Source: Oscillospiraceae bacterium (GTDB taxonomy: Bacteria; Bacillota_A; Clostridia; Oscillospirales; Oscillospiraceae). From it: a stretch of DNA of 6,804 bases. Shown here one piece after another: positions 1 through 6,512 of the stretch (position 1 is its first letter; each line of letters starts with the position of its first letter). A program made the position numbers and the translations under genes. Below the pieces are notes generated by a model that was not told the DNA's origin, did not search any database, and was given only the letters and a program-made list of their open reading frames with translations. The stretch is taken from the NCBI GenBank assembly GCA_031265965.1, contig JAISBX010000048.1, positions 1 to 6,804 of the forward strand, read 5' to 3'.

Positions 1-468
1 TACGTGCAGGGCGGCGGCGTAGGCCGATCCATTGACGCGCAAAAACGCACTCTCGGCAGTACATATCCCGGAGAACGGGGCGAAGAATTCCCCGGAGGCC
101 TCACTATCAGTTCATACGACCTCGCAAAACTGATAGCCGTATTGGCAAATGACGGAGAATACGGCGGCACCCGGGTATTATCCGCCGAGACCGTCTCGCT
201 CATGGAAGAACCCCAAGGGAGAACCGGCGGCGGGTTCGAGCAATGCCTGCCGCTGCGCTACCGCGAGAATCTCTACAGGGAAGACGGGCTATACTACCAT
301 ACAGGCAGCAACTACGGCGTGTTCAACCTGATTTCCTACAATCCGATCAGCAAAAACGGAGTGGTGGTCCTGACCTCCGGCGCGAGCGGCGCCGCCGATG
401 CCAATGGCATCTACGCAGTATGCGGCGAAATCAGCGAAAGCGTGTACGGTTTGATTTCCGCGCCATAA
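1..468 (+). CDS. Beta-lactamase-family serine hydrolase (PF00144), C-terminal part only
   Basis: This is the C-terminal 155 residues of a protein whose start lies left of the window; the frame is open from base 1 and ends at a TAA at 466-468. The family is the class C beta-lactamase / DD-peptidase / esterase fold. The visible evidence is the segment PGGLTISSYDLAKLIAVLAN (residues 31-50), which matches the conserved glycine-leucine turn and helix before the third catalytic box, then GGTRVLSAETVSLM, and HTG at residues 100-102, which stands where KTG or HxG lies in the family. The hydrophobic strand NGVVVLTSGASG follows. The SxxK and YxN boxes would be upstream and cannot be checked. The activity could be hydrolysis of a beta-lactam, a peptidoglycan peptide or an ester; such genes in Clostridia are rarely true resistance enzymes. 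It is convergent with the minus-strand genes, so it is a separate transcription unit. Family assignment is firm, function is open. Confidence 0.85.
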   Translation, partial: YVQGGGVGRSIDAQKRTLGSTYPGERGEEFPGGLTISSYDLAKLIAVLANDGEYGGTRVLSAETVSLMEEPQGRTGGGFEQCLPLRYRENLYREDGLYYHTGSNYGVFNLISYNPISKNGVVVLTSGASGAADANGIYAVCGEISESVYGLISAP

Positions 469-534
469 ACGCAAACGCAAAGCGACCTCACAACAAGCAA
501 AAAATAGGCTTGACAGTATACGTTAGACCATTGG
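469..534. other. Convergent intergenic junction, no clear terminator
   Basis: These 66 bases separate the stop of the serine hydrolase (+) from the stop of the DUF4340 gene (-). Both transcription units must end near here. The only symmetric element seen is CAAGC (494-498) and GCTTG (508-512) around a 9-base A-rich loop, a weak 5-bp stem without a proper following T-run on the plus strand. No strong GC-rich hairpin plus U-tract is visible on either strand. Confidence 0.6.
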
Positions 535-1554
535 TTACAGGAGCGCTTCGAACGCGTCGGTCAGAGCTTGCGCGGCGGATAGCGGGAGGACGTTTACGAA
601 TTCGGAGCCGTCGAGTTGCGCGAATACGCCGGAATTGTCCGGGATGGGCAAACCAATGTGGAGTATATAACTGGATTCCTCCGACATGAAGCCGGAGCCG
701 GATATGTATGTGAGCTCGACGGTTAGGGGGCCGTCCGTTAAACCGTAGTCCGACAGCGCCTCGGCGTCGGGGTGCCAGTCCGCACATGATATGAAAACGG
801 GAGAGGATAAAACGGATAGCGCGGAGTCGAAATAGCGCTTCGCGGAGCGTCCCGTGTCAGACGTGGCCGGAATACCGTCTATCCTCACATTTCCGCCGTC
901 TGTCGCGACTGTCCAGACATTTTCTCCGCGTATACTGCGAAGCGCGGCGGAAAGAACGACGTCTCCCCTGCTCAGCGTCAGCGCCGTCATCATACCCGGC
1001 TCTGACGCCGGCAGCGTCTCAAGCGTAATCATGTCGTACAGACCGACTCCGAGGAAATCTGCGAGCGATGCCCTGACGGTATAAATGACGCTGCCGCCCG
1101 GTTGCATGGCGTAAACAAATTCGCCGATGCGGTCGCCGAATAAAATCACAAACGGCGCGCTAACCCCATCGGACGCGCTCAGGATATACTTAGGACTGTC
1201 CAGCCCGTAATCACCGACGGGAAGTTCGGTTTCTATGACGCGGTCGGGCTTGAGCGTGTTCAGCGAAGCTGTCACACGCGTGACATAACTCTGCGTCAAA
1301 GGAAAATCAGGTATCGCCGTATAGCGCCAGAGTCCGCCGTCGAGCGTGAACTCTAGAGGTTCCGCTCCGCCCGTGCCGAACGATACCGCCACAGGATCGC
1401 CCCTGCCGTTCCCATAGAGCAGTGACTCCGCAGAACTCTTCGCCGCTTCCTCTTCCACGCGCCTGTTTGCGGAGACTACGGCGAAATACGCCGCGACACA
1501 CGCGAGCAGCACACATGCCAGAGCGATAATCGGCGCCGCTTTTCTCTTCATCAT
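535..1554 (-). CDS. DUF4340 domain protein, membrane-anchored, last gene of ABC exporter operon
   Basis: A 339-residue protein with a short basic N-terminus (MMKRK), one hydrophobic segment at about residues 8-28 with no clear cleavage site, and a large soluble part that should sit outside the membrane. It resembles DUF4340, a family commonly found beside GldG-like ABC genes. The mark of the family, YGL followed by a beta-strand, appears twice: DYGLDSPKYILSASDG (115-130) and DYGLTDGPLTVELTY (269-283), each after a helix-like stretch, which suggests two copies of one module. The start at 1554 is chosen over an in-frame codon at 1635 because AAGGAG lies 6 bases upstream and because the ATG overlaps the GldG-like stop as ATGA, a typical translational coupling. 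The second ATG (1551) is also possible. Biochemical function is unknown; a partner of the adjacent permease and GldG-like protein is the likely role. Confidence 0.85.
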   Translation of the reverse strand: MMKRKAAPIIALACVLLACVAAYFAVVSANRRVEEEAAKSSAESLLYGNGRGDPVAVSFGTGGAEPLEFTLDGGLWRYTAIPDFPLTQSYVTRVTASLNTLKPDRVIETELPVGDYGLDSPKYILSASDGVSAPFVILFGDRIGEFVYAMQPGGSVIYTVRASLADFLGVGLYDMITLETLPASEPGMMTALTLSRGDVVLSAALRSIRGENVWTVATDGGNVRIDGIPATSDTGRSAKRYFDSALSVLSSPVFISCADWHPDAEALSDYGLTDGPLTVELTYISGSGFMSEESSYILHIGLPIPDNSGVFAQLDGSEFVNVLPLSAAQALTDAFEALL

Positions 1555-2972
1555 CGGAGTCTCCTTCGCGTCCACACTGCAAATCCGCAAACGATAAACC
1601 CGAGCGGTACGATGCCCACAAAGAACACCCCCCACAGCCCCGTGTTCTTCAGCGTGTTGTATGTAATCGCGAACGGACGCGCCGGTATGTTGACGAGCGA
1701 GACGCCGCCGTAGCTCGCGGCTATAGCGTTCATGAATATGTCGAGATTCGAGGAACCGGGCACAGCCGCCGTCACGGAGTCGTCGATGAGCGTCGCCGCC
1801 GCGACGACGGTGAGACGCGACGCGGTATCCACGCCGGCAAGCTCCTCAATGGCGGAGGCGGCAATAACGAACACTCCGTCCGTCTGTGTGTTCTCGTCGA
1901 TAATATTTATGCCGGAATCGGAGGTCGTCATAAACGCGGTTACGGCCGCGCCGCGGCGCAGCGGCTCTCCGAGAATAAGCGGGTGCGCCCCGATGACGAT
2001 GGCGTCGGATGTGAGTCCCGCGGTTATATCGCTCTCAGCCGACAGAACGGGATAGATACAGTTGTAGCCAAAGCTCGCGGCGAAGTTCTGATAATACCGG
2101 TCCCTGTCACCCACAAATCCGGGCTGCGGGGAGATACCGTACTGCCCAAGCAGCGAGTTCCAGTTTGCGAACCCCGTATCGTCAAGGACAAGCAGCAAAT
2201 CGCCGCCGTCGCGCAGATATGTCCCGAGCAGACTCAGCTCATCGTCGGCGAGATCGCTTGCCGGGGTGTTGCACACGACGAGTTTGCACTCACGCGGGAC
2301 GTGCCCCTCTTTGAGTATATTCAGCGGTTCGGCCGCGAGATTCGCTTTCGCTATGAGCCCGGATATGTTGACGCCCAGCGGCTGCTCGGAGTGACCCTCC
2401 AGCACGTACACGCGCTCACTCTCAACGCCTGACACGAACATCACCGCCCCGGTAAGCTGTCCCTCGGCGTCAAGTGCCACCGGTACGCGCGAGCCTGTCG
2501 TGTAAAACCGCTGCAGGTCGCACAACAACAGTCCCTCGCCGTACCCCTCGAAGCCGTATATGTCTATGACACTGCTCTTCCCCGTTGCGTCCGAACGCAC
2601 CACCACAGAGTCCTCGCGGGCATCGTACCGCGCAATCGCCGTCGGATCCGCCACGGGATCCAGCTGCGTCAGCTTTATGTACGGGGAGAGCTTTTCGTAA
2701 TTGTCCAGAAATTTTTGCAGGCGCTCTTCGAGACCGCCGCTCCGTGTCAGTACTATGATCTCGACGTCGCTCTCAAGTCCGCTAAGCAGTTGCGTGGCAG
2801 CCGCGCCGGGCGTGTACATTCCGTCGCCGGTGAGGTCAAACTCAAGTGAGCCGCTCGGAAGCTGCCCGAGCAGCAGGTTAACGGCTATAACGACGGCGAG
2901 AACGAGCGCGGAAGACGCGGCGGCGTACGCGCCCTTCGCCGCACGCCGGCGCGCGGCATTTTTGTTATCCAC
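1551..2972 (-). CDS. GldG-like ABC transporter auxiliary protein
   Basis: A 473-residue protein of the GldG / ABC_transp_aux type (PF09822 family). It has a basic N-terminus, a membrane segment at about 16-36, a long extracytoplasmic region, and a second membrane segment at about 446-466 followed by the basic end TRRRLR. Family signs are FDLTGDGMYT just after the first membrane helix, the linker-type GQLTGAVMFVSG (171-182), YVLEGHSEQPL (189-199), where the family carries its GHxE-like turn, and GTYLRDGGDLLLVLDD (250-265), a Rossmann-like strand-turn. Such proteins lack an ATPase site and are thought to work with the neighbouring permease. The start is a GTG at 2972: a perfect TAAGGAGGT sits 8 bases upstream and no in-frame ATG occurs before residue 52. 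The gene overlaps the DUF4340 start by four bases. In Bacteroidetes GldG belongs to gliding motility; here the substrate is unknown. Confidence 0.88.
   Translation of the reverse strand: MDNKNAARRRAAKGAYAAASSALVLAVVIAVNLLLGQLPSGSLEFDLTGDGMYTPGAAATQLLSGLESDVEIIVLTRSGGLEERLQKFLDNYEKLSPYIKLTQLDPVADPTAIARYDAREDSVVVRSDATGKSSVIDIYGFEGYGEGLLLCDLQRFYTTGSRVPVALDAEGQLTGAVMFVSGVESERVYVLEGHSEQPLGVNISGLIAKANLAAEPLNILKEGHVPRECKLVVCNTPASDLADDELSLLGTYLRDGGDLLLVLDDTGFANWNSLLGQYGISPQPGFVGDRDRYYQNFAASFGYNCIYPVLSAESDITAGLTSDAIVIGAHPLILGEPLRRGAAVTAFMTTSDSGINIIDENTQTDGVFVIAASAIEELAGVDTASRLTVVAAATLIDDSVTAAVPGSSNLDIFMNAIAASYGGVSLVNIPARPFAITYNTLKNTGLWGVFFVGIVPLGFIVCGFAVWTRRRLR
1561..1566 (-). promoter_or_regulatory. 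Ribosome binding site of the DUF4340 gene
   Basis: AAGGAG on the minus strand, 6 bases before ATG at 1554 and 9 bases before the next ATG at 1551. It lies inside the 3' end of the GldG-like gene and decides against the longer reading frame that begins at 1635. Confidence 0.8.
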
Positions 2973-2980
2973 TTCGATTC

Positions 2981-2989
2981 ACCTCCTTA
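2981..2989 (-). promoter_or_regulatory. Perfect Shine-Dalgarno TAAGGAGGT containing the permease stop codon
   Basis: TAAGGAGGT is fully complementary to the usual 16S rRNA 3' end and lies 8 bases before the GTG start at 2972. Its first three bases (2989-2987) are the TAA stop of the upstream permease gene. A ribosome ending on the permease would thus sit directly on the site, and the strong site may offset the weaker GTG start. Confidence 0.9.
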
Positions 2990-3853
2990 CGACCAGCGCC
3001 GCTTCAGCACCGTCTGTACCGTGAGGAACACGAACAGCGCCGAGACGGATATAAAGAGCAGAAGTCCCTTTACGTCGAAGACGTAGTAGCTTGTAAAATT
3101 GCCTATCGCGTCTGGCACGGAGAACAGTCCCAAAAAATCCTTGAGCATTCCGGGCATCCCCGCTTTTTGCGTAAAGTAGAGTGCGGCAAGCGCGGCGGCG
3201 CCGACAGCGCCGACGGATACTGCGACCGACGCGCGCCTTGTCAGGGCATAGAGTGTGAGCGCAGCGAGCGCGAGTAGCGCGGCAAAGCCTATGAGCGCAG
3301 CGTCCGGCGTGTTCGGTATCAGCATGACTATCTCAGGCCAGATCGCGAGAGCGAGCAGCGCGCCCATTGATCCGACCGCCGCGATTATCTGGCTCTCGGT
3401 CAATGAGGATATGAACATGCCGATCGATATGAACATGCCGCCCATACACAAAAACGCGAGGATGGCGGAGTAATCAATCAAAAATGAGCCACTGCCCCCG
3501 GAAGCTATAATAATGGGGCACATACACGATATAAGCAGCGGCACGGCGAGCACGGTGAGCATGGCGAGATATTTTCCCAGCACAACCGCCCGGACACTGA
3601 CGGGATATGTCAGCAGCATCTGATCCGTTCTGTTGCGGCGCTCCTCCGCCATGCTCTTCATCGTGAGAAGCGGCACAGCCAGCACAAACACGGGCATCAC
3701 TCCGGTCAGCGAGTAGGCGAAATACGGGAAGCCCGTCACGAGGTTCACGCGCCGAAACATGAGCGCTATGAAAAAAATTACTATCGCGGTAAATATGTAG
3801 CCTATCATGGAGTTGAAGTATGAGCGCAGTTCGCGCTTATAGACAGCCGTCAT
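2987..3853 (-). CDS. ABC-2 type transporter permease (GldF-like)
   Basis: A 288-residue polytopic membrane protein, the channel-forming partner of the ATPase encoded just upstream. About eight hydrophobic segments can be drawn, near residues 17-32, 49-65, 88-115, 127-149, 156-177, 186-205, 208-226 and 262-280. The cytoplasmic loop MAEERRNRTDQMLLTYPVSV (68-87) is the signature of ABC-2 permeases, where the ATPase is contacted and xxEERxxxTxxxLLxxPV is conserved. The N-terminal YKRELRSYFNSMIGYIF is also typical. Start choice: ATG at 3853 has GGAGGT 7 bases upstream, whereas the longer frame opens with GTG at 3889 without a good site and would add 12 polar residues. The gene starts inside the 3' end of the ATPase gene, overlapping by 17 bases, so the two subunits are probably made in balanced amounts. 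Substrate unknown. Confidence 0.9.
   Translation of the reverse strand: MTAVYKRELRSYFNSMIGYIFTAIVIFFIALMFRRVNLVTGFPYFAYSLTGVMPVFVLAVPLLTMKSMAEERRNRTDQMLLTYPVSVRAVVLGKYLAMLTVLAVPLLISCMCPIIIASGGSGSFLIDYSAILAFLCMGGMFISIGMFISSLTESQIIAAVGSMGALLALAIWPEIVMLIPNTPDAALIGFAALLALAALTLYALTRRASVAVSVGAVGAAALAALYFTQKAGMPGMLKDFLGLFSVPDAIGNFTSYYVFDVKGLLLFISVSALFVFLTVQTVLKRRWS
3408..3443 (-). repeat. 18-nt tandem duplication inside the permease gene
   Basis: Two 18-base units (3408-3425 and 3426-3443) share their first 15 bases exactly on the plus strand, GATATGAACATGCCG. On the coding strand they give the hexapeptide repetition GMFISI-GMFISS in membrane segment 4 (residues about 139-150). The frame is kept, so the protein is intact. 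Confidence 0.85.
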
Positions 3854-4856
3854 CGCCGTCACCTCCGTATTCACTCTCTCCGGCGTCACTTTCCGTAGTG
3901 TCGCTTTCCGTCATGTCGTCCCGCGCGCTGTCGTCTGAGGTGAGCCTTATGAATACGGACTCAAGCGAGGCGTCCGACGGCCGCAGCATCAGAAGCGGGA
4001 GCCCGGCGGCGACGCACGCCTCAAAGACACCCTCGCGCAAATCCGTGCCGTCCGCCTGAGTCAGAGACGCAAAAACCTCGCCGCCCTCGGCGCGCACGGA
4101 CACGTCCACAGCTCCGGGTAACTCATAGAGGACGGCACGCACGAGCTCTGTGTCGCCGCACCTGACTTCGATATCCAGCGAGCGCGAGCTGCCGGAGCGT
4201 TCCAGTTCCTCCGGCGCGCCGTCGGCCATGAGATTACCGTGATGTACTATTATCAGCTTATCACACAGTCCGCGCACCTCCGAGAGTATATGTGTACTGA
4301 GGATAACGGTGTGTCCGTGCCGGAATGAACGGATCAGCTCGCGGATCTCGAGTATCTGCTTGGGATCGAGACCGGCGGTAGGCTCGTCGAATATCATAAC
4401 CGGCGGAAAACCGAGTATCGCCTGAGCGAACCCCACACGCTGCCTGTAGCCCTTTGAAAGGTTGGATATGAGCCTGCCGCGCATATCCTCCAATCCCGTG
4501 AGTCGCACCGCGTCGCGCACCGCCTCCGCGCGCTCACCGCGTTCGAGGCCGCGCAGTTCCGCGGCAAATTCCAGATATTCCGTCGGCGTCATATCCATGT
4601 AGAGCGGGGGCTGCTCGGGCAGATAGCCTATCAGCCGCTTGCAGCGCTCGGGCTCTCCGGCGATGCTCACGCCATCAAGCAGCACCTCTCCGTCCGTGAG
4701 TCCCAGATATCCGGTCATGATATTCATTGTCGTCGATTTTCCCGCTCCATTCGGCCCGAGGAATCCGCAAATCGTCCCCCGCTCTACGGTAAAGCTGAGG
4801 TCATTGACGGCAATATTGCCTCCGTACCGGCGCGTAAGATTTCTGACTTCGATCAT
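3837..4856 (-). CDS. ABC transporter ATP-binding protein (GldA-like) with acidic C-terminal tail
   Basis: A 339-residue cytoplasmic ATPase that drives the adjacent ABC-2 permease. All core motifs are present: Walker A GPNGAGKST (34-42), the Q-loop region IGYLPEQPPLY (76-86), signature NLSKGYRQR (132-140), Walker B VMIFDEPT (153-160, with D157 and catalytic E158), D-loop AGLD (161-164) and switch H189 in LSTHI. The Q-loop position appears to hold Glu81, with Gln82 next to it; LPE at this place is common in the GldA branch. After residue 225 comes the usual C-terminal regulatory region ending DASLESVFIRLTSDD. The last 30 or so residues are unusual: an acidic tail with three five-residue units (MTESD, TTESD, AGESE; 315-329) ending in GGDGDDGCL. 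AAAGGAG lies 10 bases before the ATG. A 32-base gap to tatD is too short for an obvious promoter. Confidence 0.95.
   Translation of the reverse strand: MIEVRNLTRRYGGNIAVNDLSFTVERGTICGFLGPNGAGKSTTMNIMTGYLGLTDGEVLLDGVSIAGEPERCKRLIGYLPEQPPLYMDMTPTEYLEFAAELRGLERGERAEAVRDAVRLTGLEDMRGRLISNLSKGYRQRVGFAQAILGFPPVMIFDEPTAGLDPKQILEIRELIRSFRHGHTVILSTHILSEVRGLCDKLIIVHHGNLMADGAPEELERSGSSRSLDIEVRCGDTELVRAVLYELPGAVDVSVRAEGGEVFASLTQADGTDLREGVFEACVAAGLPLLMLRPSDASLESVFIRLTSDDSARDDMTESDTTESDAGESEYGGDGDDGCL
3861..3866 (-). promoter_or_regulatory. Ribosome binding site of the permease gene
   Basis: GGAGGT on the minus strand, 7 bases before ATG at 3853. It lies within the last codons of the ATPase gene and selects this ATG over the upstream GTG at 3889. 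Confidence 0.85.
3870..3914 (-). repeat. Three 15-nt units coding an acidic pentapeptide repeat in the ATPase tail
   Basis: Three in-frame 15-base units (3914-3900, 3899-3885, 3884-3870) code for MTESD, TTESD and AGESE. The first two agree at 12 of 15 bases; the third is degenerate. The repeat lies just before the ribosome binding site of the permease, in the ATPase tail. Confidence 0.75.
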
Positions 4857-4888
4857 GTTACTGTCACTCCTTTCGCGGTATTGTCCCT

Positions 4889-5647
4889 CTAAATCCCGAA
4901 AAAACGCCTGCCGTTTTCTGTCGTCGCCGTTGCGAGCTCCTCGAGGGATATGCCGCGCGCGTCCGCCAGCTTGCGCGCGATGTGTATGAGGTTCAGCGAG
5001 CTGTTTCTGCCTCCGCGCACGGGCTCGGGCGACAGATACGGGCAGTCGGTTTCGATCATTATGCGTTCGAGCGGCGCCCCGGCGGCGACCTCGAGCGCGC
5101 TTCTGGCGTTTTTGAACGTGATCACTCCCGTGAACGACAGGTACCAGCCCATACCGAGTATCGCCTCGGCGGTCTCCATGTCGCCGGAAAAGCAGTGGAC
5201 GACGCCGGTTAGTTCAGGATACCTCCCGATTATCTCCAAGGTGTCGTCGCGCGCTTCGCGTTCGTGGATGATCACCGGTTTTTTTACGCGTTTCGCCATT
5301 TCGAGCTGCTCGATAAAGCGCTCCTTCTGTACGCCGCGCGGCGAAATGTCGTAGTGGTAGTCAAGCCCTATCTCGCCGACGGCGACCGCTTTTGGATGCC
5401 GCAGGAGCGTTTCCATCTCGTCGATCGAGCCGCCGTCCATATTCTTCGCTTCGTGCGGGTGAACGCCGACCGCGGCGTAGACGAACGGGTATTTTTCGGC
5501 GATCGACAGCCCCTTTTTCGCCGCGCTCACGCTGCTGGACGCGTTGAGTATGTACGAAACCCCCGCGCCGGGCATCGCCGCCATCAGCCCGTCAAGCTCA
5601 CCGTCAAAGCTGTCGTCGTCATAGTGCGCGTGCGTATCAAAAAGCAT
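4889..5647 (-). CDS. tatD: TatD-family metal-dependent hydrolase / DNase
   Basis: A complete 252-residue TatD-type amidohydrolase-fold enzyme (usual length about 250-265). The metal-binding residues are all visible: H6 and H8 in FDTHAHYDD, E92 in AVGEIGLDYHYD, H128 in PVIIHEREA, H151 in GVVHCFSGD and D201 in IETDCPYLSPEP. VGVHPHEA (60-67) and the end TENGRRFFG are also family marks. Studied members are Mg-dependent 3'-5' exonucleases or DNases active on damaged DNA, and some act in RNA or D-amino-acid-tRNA metabolism; the exact substrate here is inferred. The start is ATG at 5647, since GAAAGG lies 9 bases upstream; a longer frame from TTG at 5668 would place that site inside the gene and has no site of its own. 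It follows nfo by 17 bases. This suggests a common mRNA and possibly a shared repair role. Confidence 0.95.
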   Translation of the reverse strand: MLFDTHAHYDDDSFDGELDGLMAAMPGAGVSYILNASSSVSAAKKGLSIAEKYPFVYAAVGVHPHEAKNMDGGSIDEMETLLRHPKAVAVGEIGLDYHYDISPRGVQKERFIEQLEMAKRVKKPVIIHEREARDDTLEIIGRYPELTGVVHCFSGDMETAEAILGMGWYLSFTGVITFKNARSALEVAAGAPLERIMIETDCPYLSPEPVRGGRNSSLNLIHIARKLADARGISLEELATATTENGRRFFGI

Positions 5648-5654
5648 AGTAAAA

Positions 5655-5662
5655 GACCTTTC
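5655..5662 (-). promoter_or_regulatory. Ribosome binding site of tatD
   Basis: GAAAGGTC on the minus strand, with its GG 9 bases before the ATG at 5647. It falls between the nfo stop and the tatD ATG and argues against a TTG start at 5668, although that TTG would overlap the nfo stop as TTGA. Confidence 0.7.
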
Positions 5663-5664
5663 TT

Positions 5665-6498
5665 TCAATCGGCGCGAAGCGTTTTGAGGAGCGCTATCTC
5701 GCTCGCGTAGCCGGGGAGCTCGTTCGGAGTCTCTAGATAAAACGGAAGCTCGCGCAGCCGCGGGTGGTTTATTATGCGCTCGAACGCCGCGAGTCCCAGT
5801 GAGCCGGCGCCTATGGTCTCGTGGCGGTCCTTGTGGCTGTCAAAGGGATTTTTGCTGTCGTTGAGATGGATGGCTCGCAGGCGGTCGAGACCGATAACGC
5901 CGTCGAATTCGTCCAGAACGCCGTCCAGGTCGTCTCGGATGTCGTAGCCCGCGTCGTACACGTGGCAGGTGTCGAGGCAGACGCCGAGCTTGCCGCCGAG
6001 CTCCACCGCGTCGATTATGGCGCGCAGCTCCTCGAACCGGCCGCCGATCTCGCTGCCCTTGCCGGCCATGGTCTCCAGCAGGACTATGGTCGTCTGCCCT
6101 GCGGTGAGGACGCTGTTCAGCGTCTCGGCTATCATCTCAACGCCGCGCTCCGCGCCCTGCCCGACGTGGCTGCCGGGGTGGAAGTTGTACATGACGCCCG
6201 GCAGGTGCTCCATGCGCCGAATGTCGTCCGCCATCGTAATGCGCGCGAACTTAAGTATGTCGGGTTTCGCCGCGCACGCGTTGAGCGTGTACGGCGCGTG
6301 CGCGAGCGGGTACCCTATGCCGCGCTCCGCCGCGAACTGCCGAAAAGCCCCGATATCGGCCTCGTCCAACGCGCGCGCGGCGCCTCCGCGCGGATTGCGC
6401 GTAAAAAACTGAAACACATTCGCGCCGATACTTTCCGCCGCGCGCCCCATAGCGAGGAACCCGCCCGAGGAAGACAGATGGCACCCGATCTTAAGCAT
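5665..6498 (-). CDS. nfo: Endonuclease IV (deoxyribonuclease IV), AP endonuclease
   Basis: A complete 277-residue TIM-barrel enzyme (E. coli Nfo is 285). Members cut the DNA backbone 5' of abasic sites and clear blocked 3' ends in base excision repair, using a three-zinc centre. All nine metal ligands can be placed by family motifs: H67 (LAHAPY), H107 (NFHPGSH), E142 (VLLETMAG), D176 and H179 ([13 protein letters not shown]), H211 ([10 protein letters not shown]), D224 and H226 ([11 protein letters not shown]) and E256 (FYLETP). The N-terminal [11 protein letters not shown] and [11 protein letters not shown] also match the family. AAAGGA lies 8 bases before the ATG, directly after the wecB stop. 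The TGA stop is 17 bases before tatD. The opposite strand is open over 250 codons, but that is a by-product of GC-rich codon bias. Confidence 0.97.
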   Translation of the reverse strand: MLKIGCHLSSSGGFLAMGRAAESIGANVFQFFTRNPRGGAARALDEADIGAFRQFAAERGIGYPLAHAPYTLNACAAKPDILKFARITMADDIRRMEHLPGVMYNFHPGSHVGQGAERGVEMIAETLNSVLTAGQTTIVLLETMAGKGSEIGGRFEELRAIIDAVELGGKLGVCLDTCHVYDAGYDIRDDLDGVLDEFDGVIGLDRLRAIHLNDSKNPFDSHKDRHETIGAGSLGLAAFERIINHPRLRELPFYLETPNELPGYASEIALLKTLRAD

Positions 6499-6506
6499 AG
6501 AGAAAA

Positions 6507-6512
6507 TCCTTT
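6507..6512 (-). promoter_or_regulatory. Ribosome binding site of nfo, abutting the wecB stop
   Basis: AAAGGA on the minus strand, 8 bases before ATG at 6498. It begins at the base right after the wecB TAG (6515-6513), so ribosomes ending wecB could pass directly to nfo. Confidence 0.75.

Noticed and set aside
1..468. Reading the hydrolase as an antibiotic-resistance beta-lactamase
   Set aside because: The SxxK and YxN boxes are outside the window and the third box is HTG, more in keeping with the wider DD-peptidase/esterase family; resistance cannot be claimed.
494..512. CAAGC / GCTTG inverted repeat as an intrinsic terminator
   Set aside because: The stem is only 5 bp and not GC-rich, the T-run on the minus strand lies in the loop and not after the stem, and the plus strand has no T-run after it.
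510..538. TTGACA at 510-515, a consensus -35 box
   Set aside because: No fitting -10 box lies 16-18 bases downstream, and the region just downstream on the plus strand is antisense to the DUF4340 gene with nothing to be transcribed.
1983..2432. A 149-codon plus-strand open frame opposite the GldG-like gene
   Set aside because: No Shine-Dalgarno-led start or recognisable domain; the minus-strand frame is clearly the real one. Other plus-strand frames under tatD and the ATPase were rejected for the same reason.
3854..3889. GTG at 3889 as the permease start
   Set aside because: It would add 12 polar residues not typical of the family, and GGAGGT is correctly placed for ATG 3853.
5666..5668. 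TTG at 5668 as the tatD start, overlapping the nfo stop as TTGA
   Set aside because: No ribosome binding site precedes it, whereas GAAAGG sits at correct distance before ATG 5647, and the family's conserved start (MLFDTHAH) begins there.
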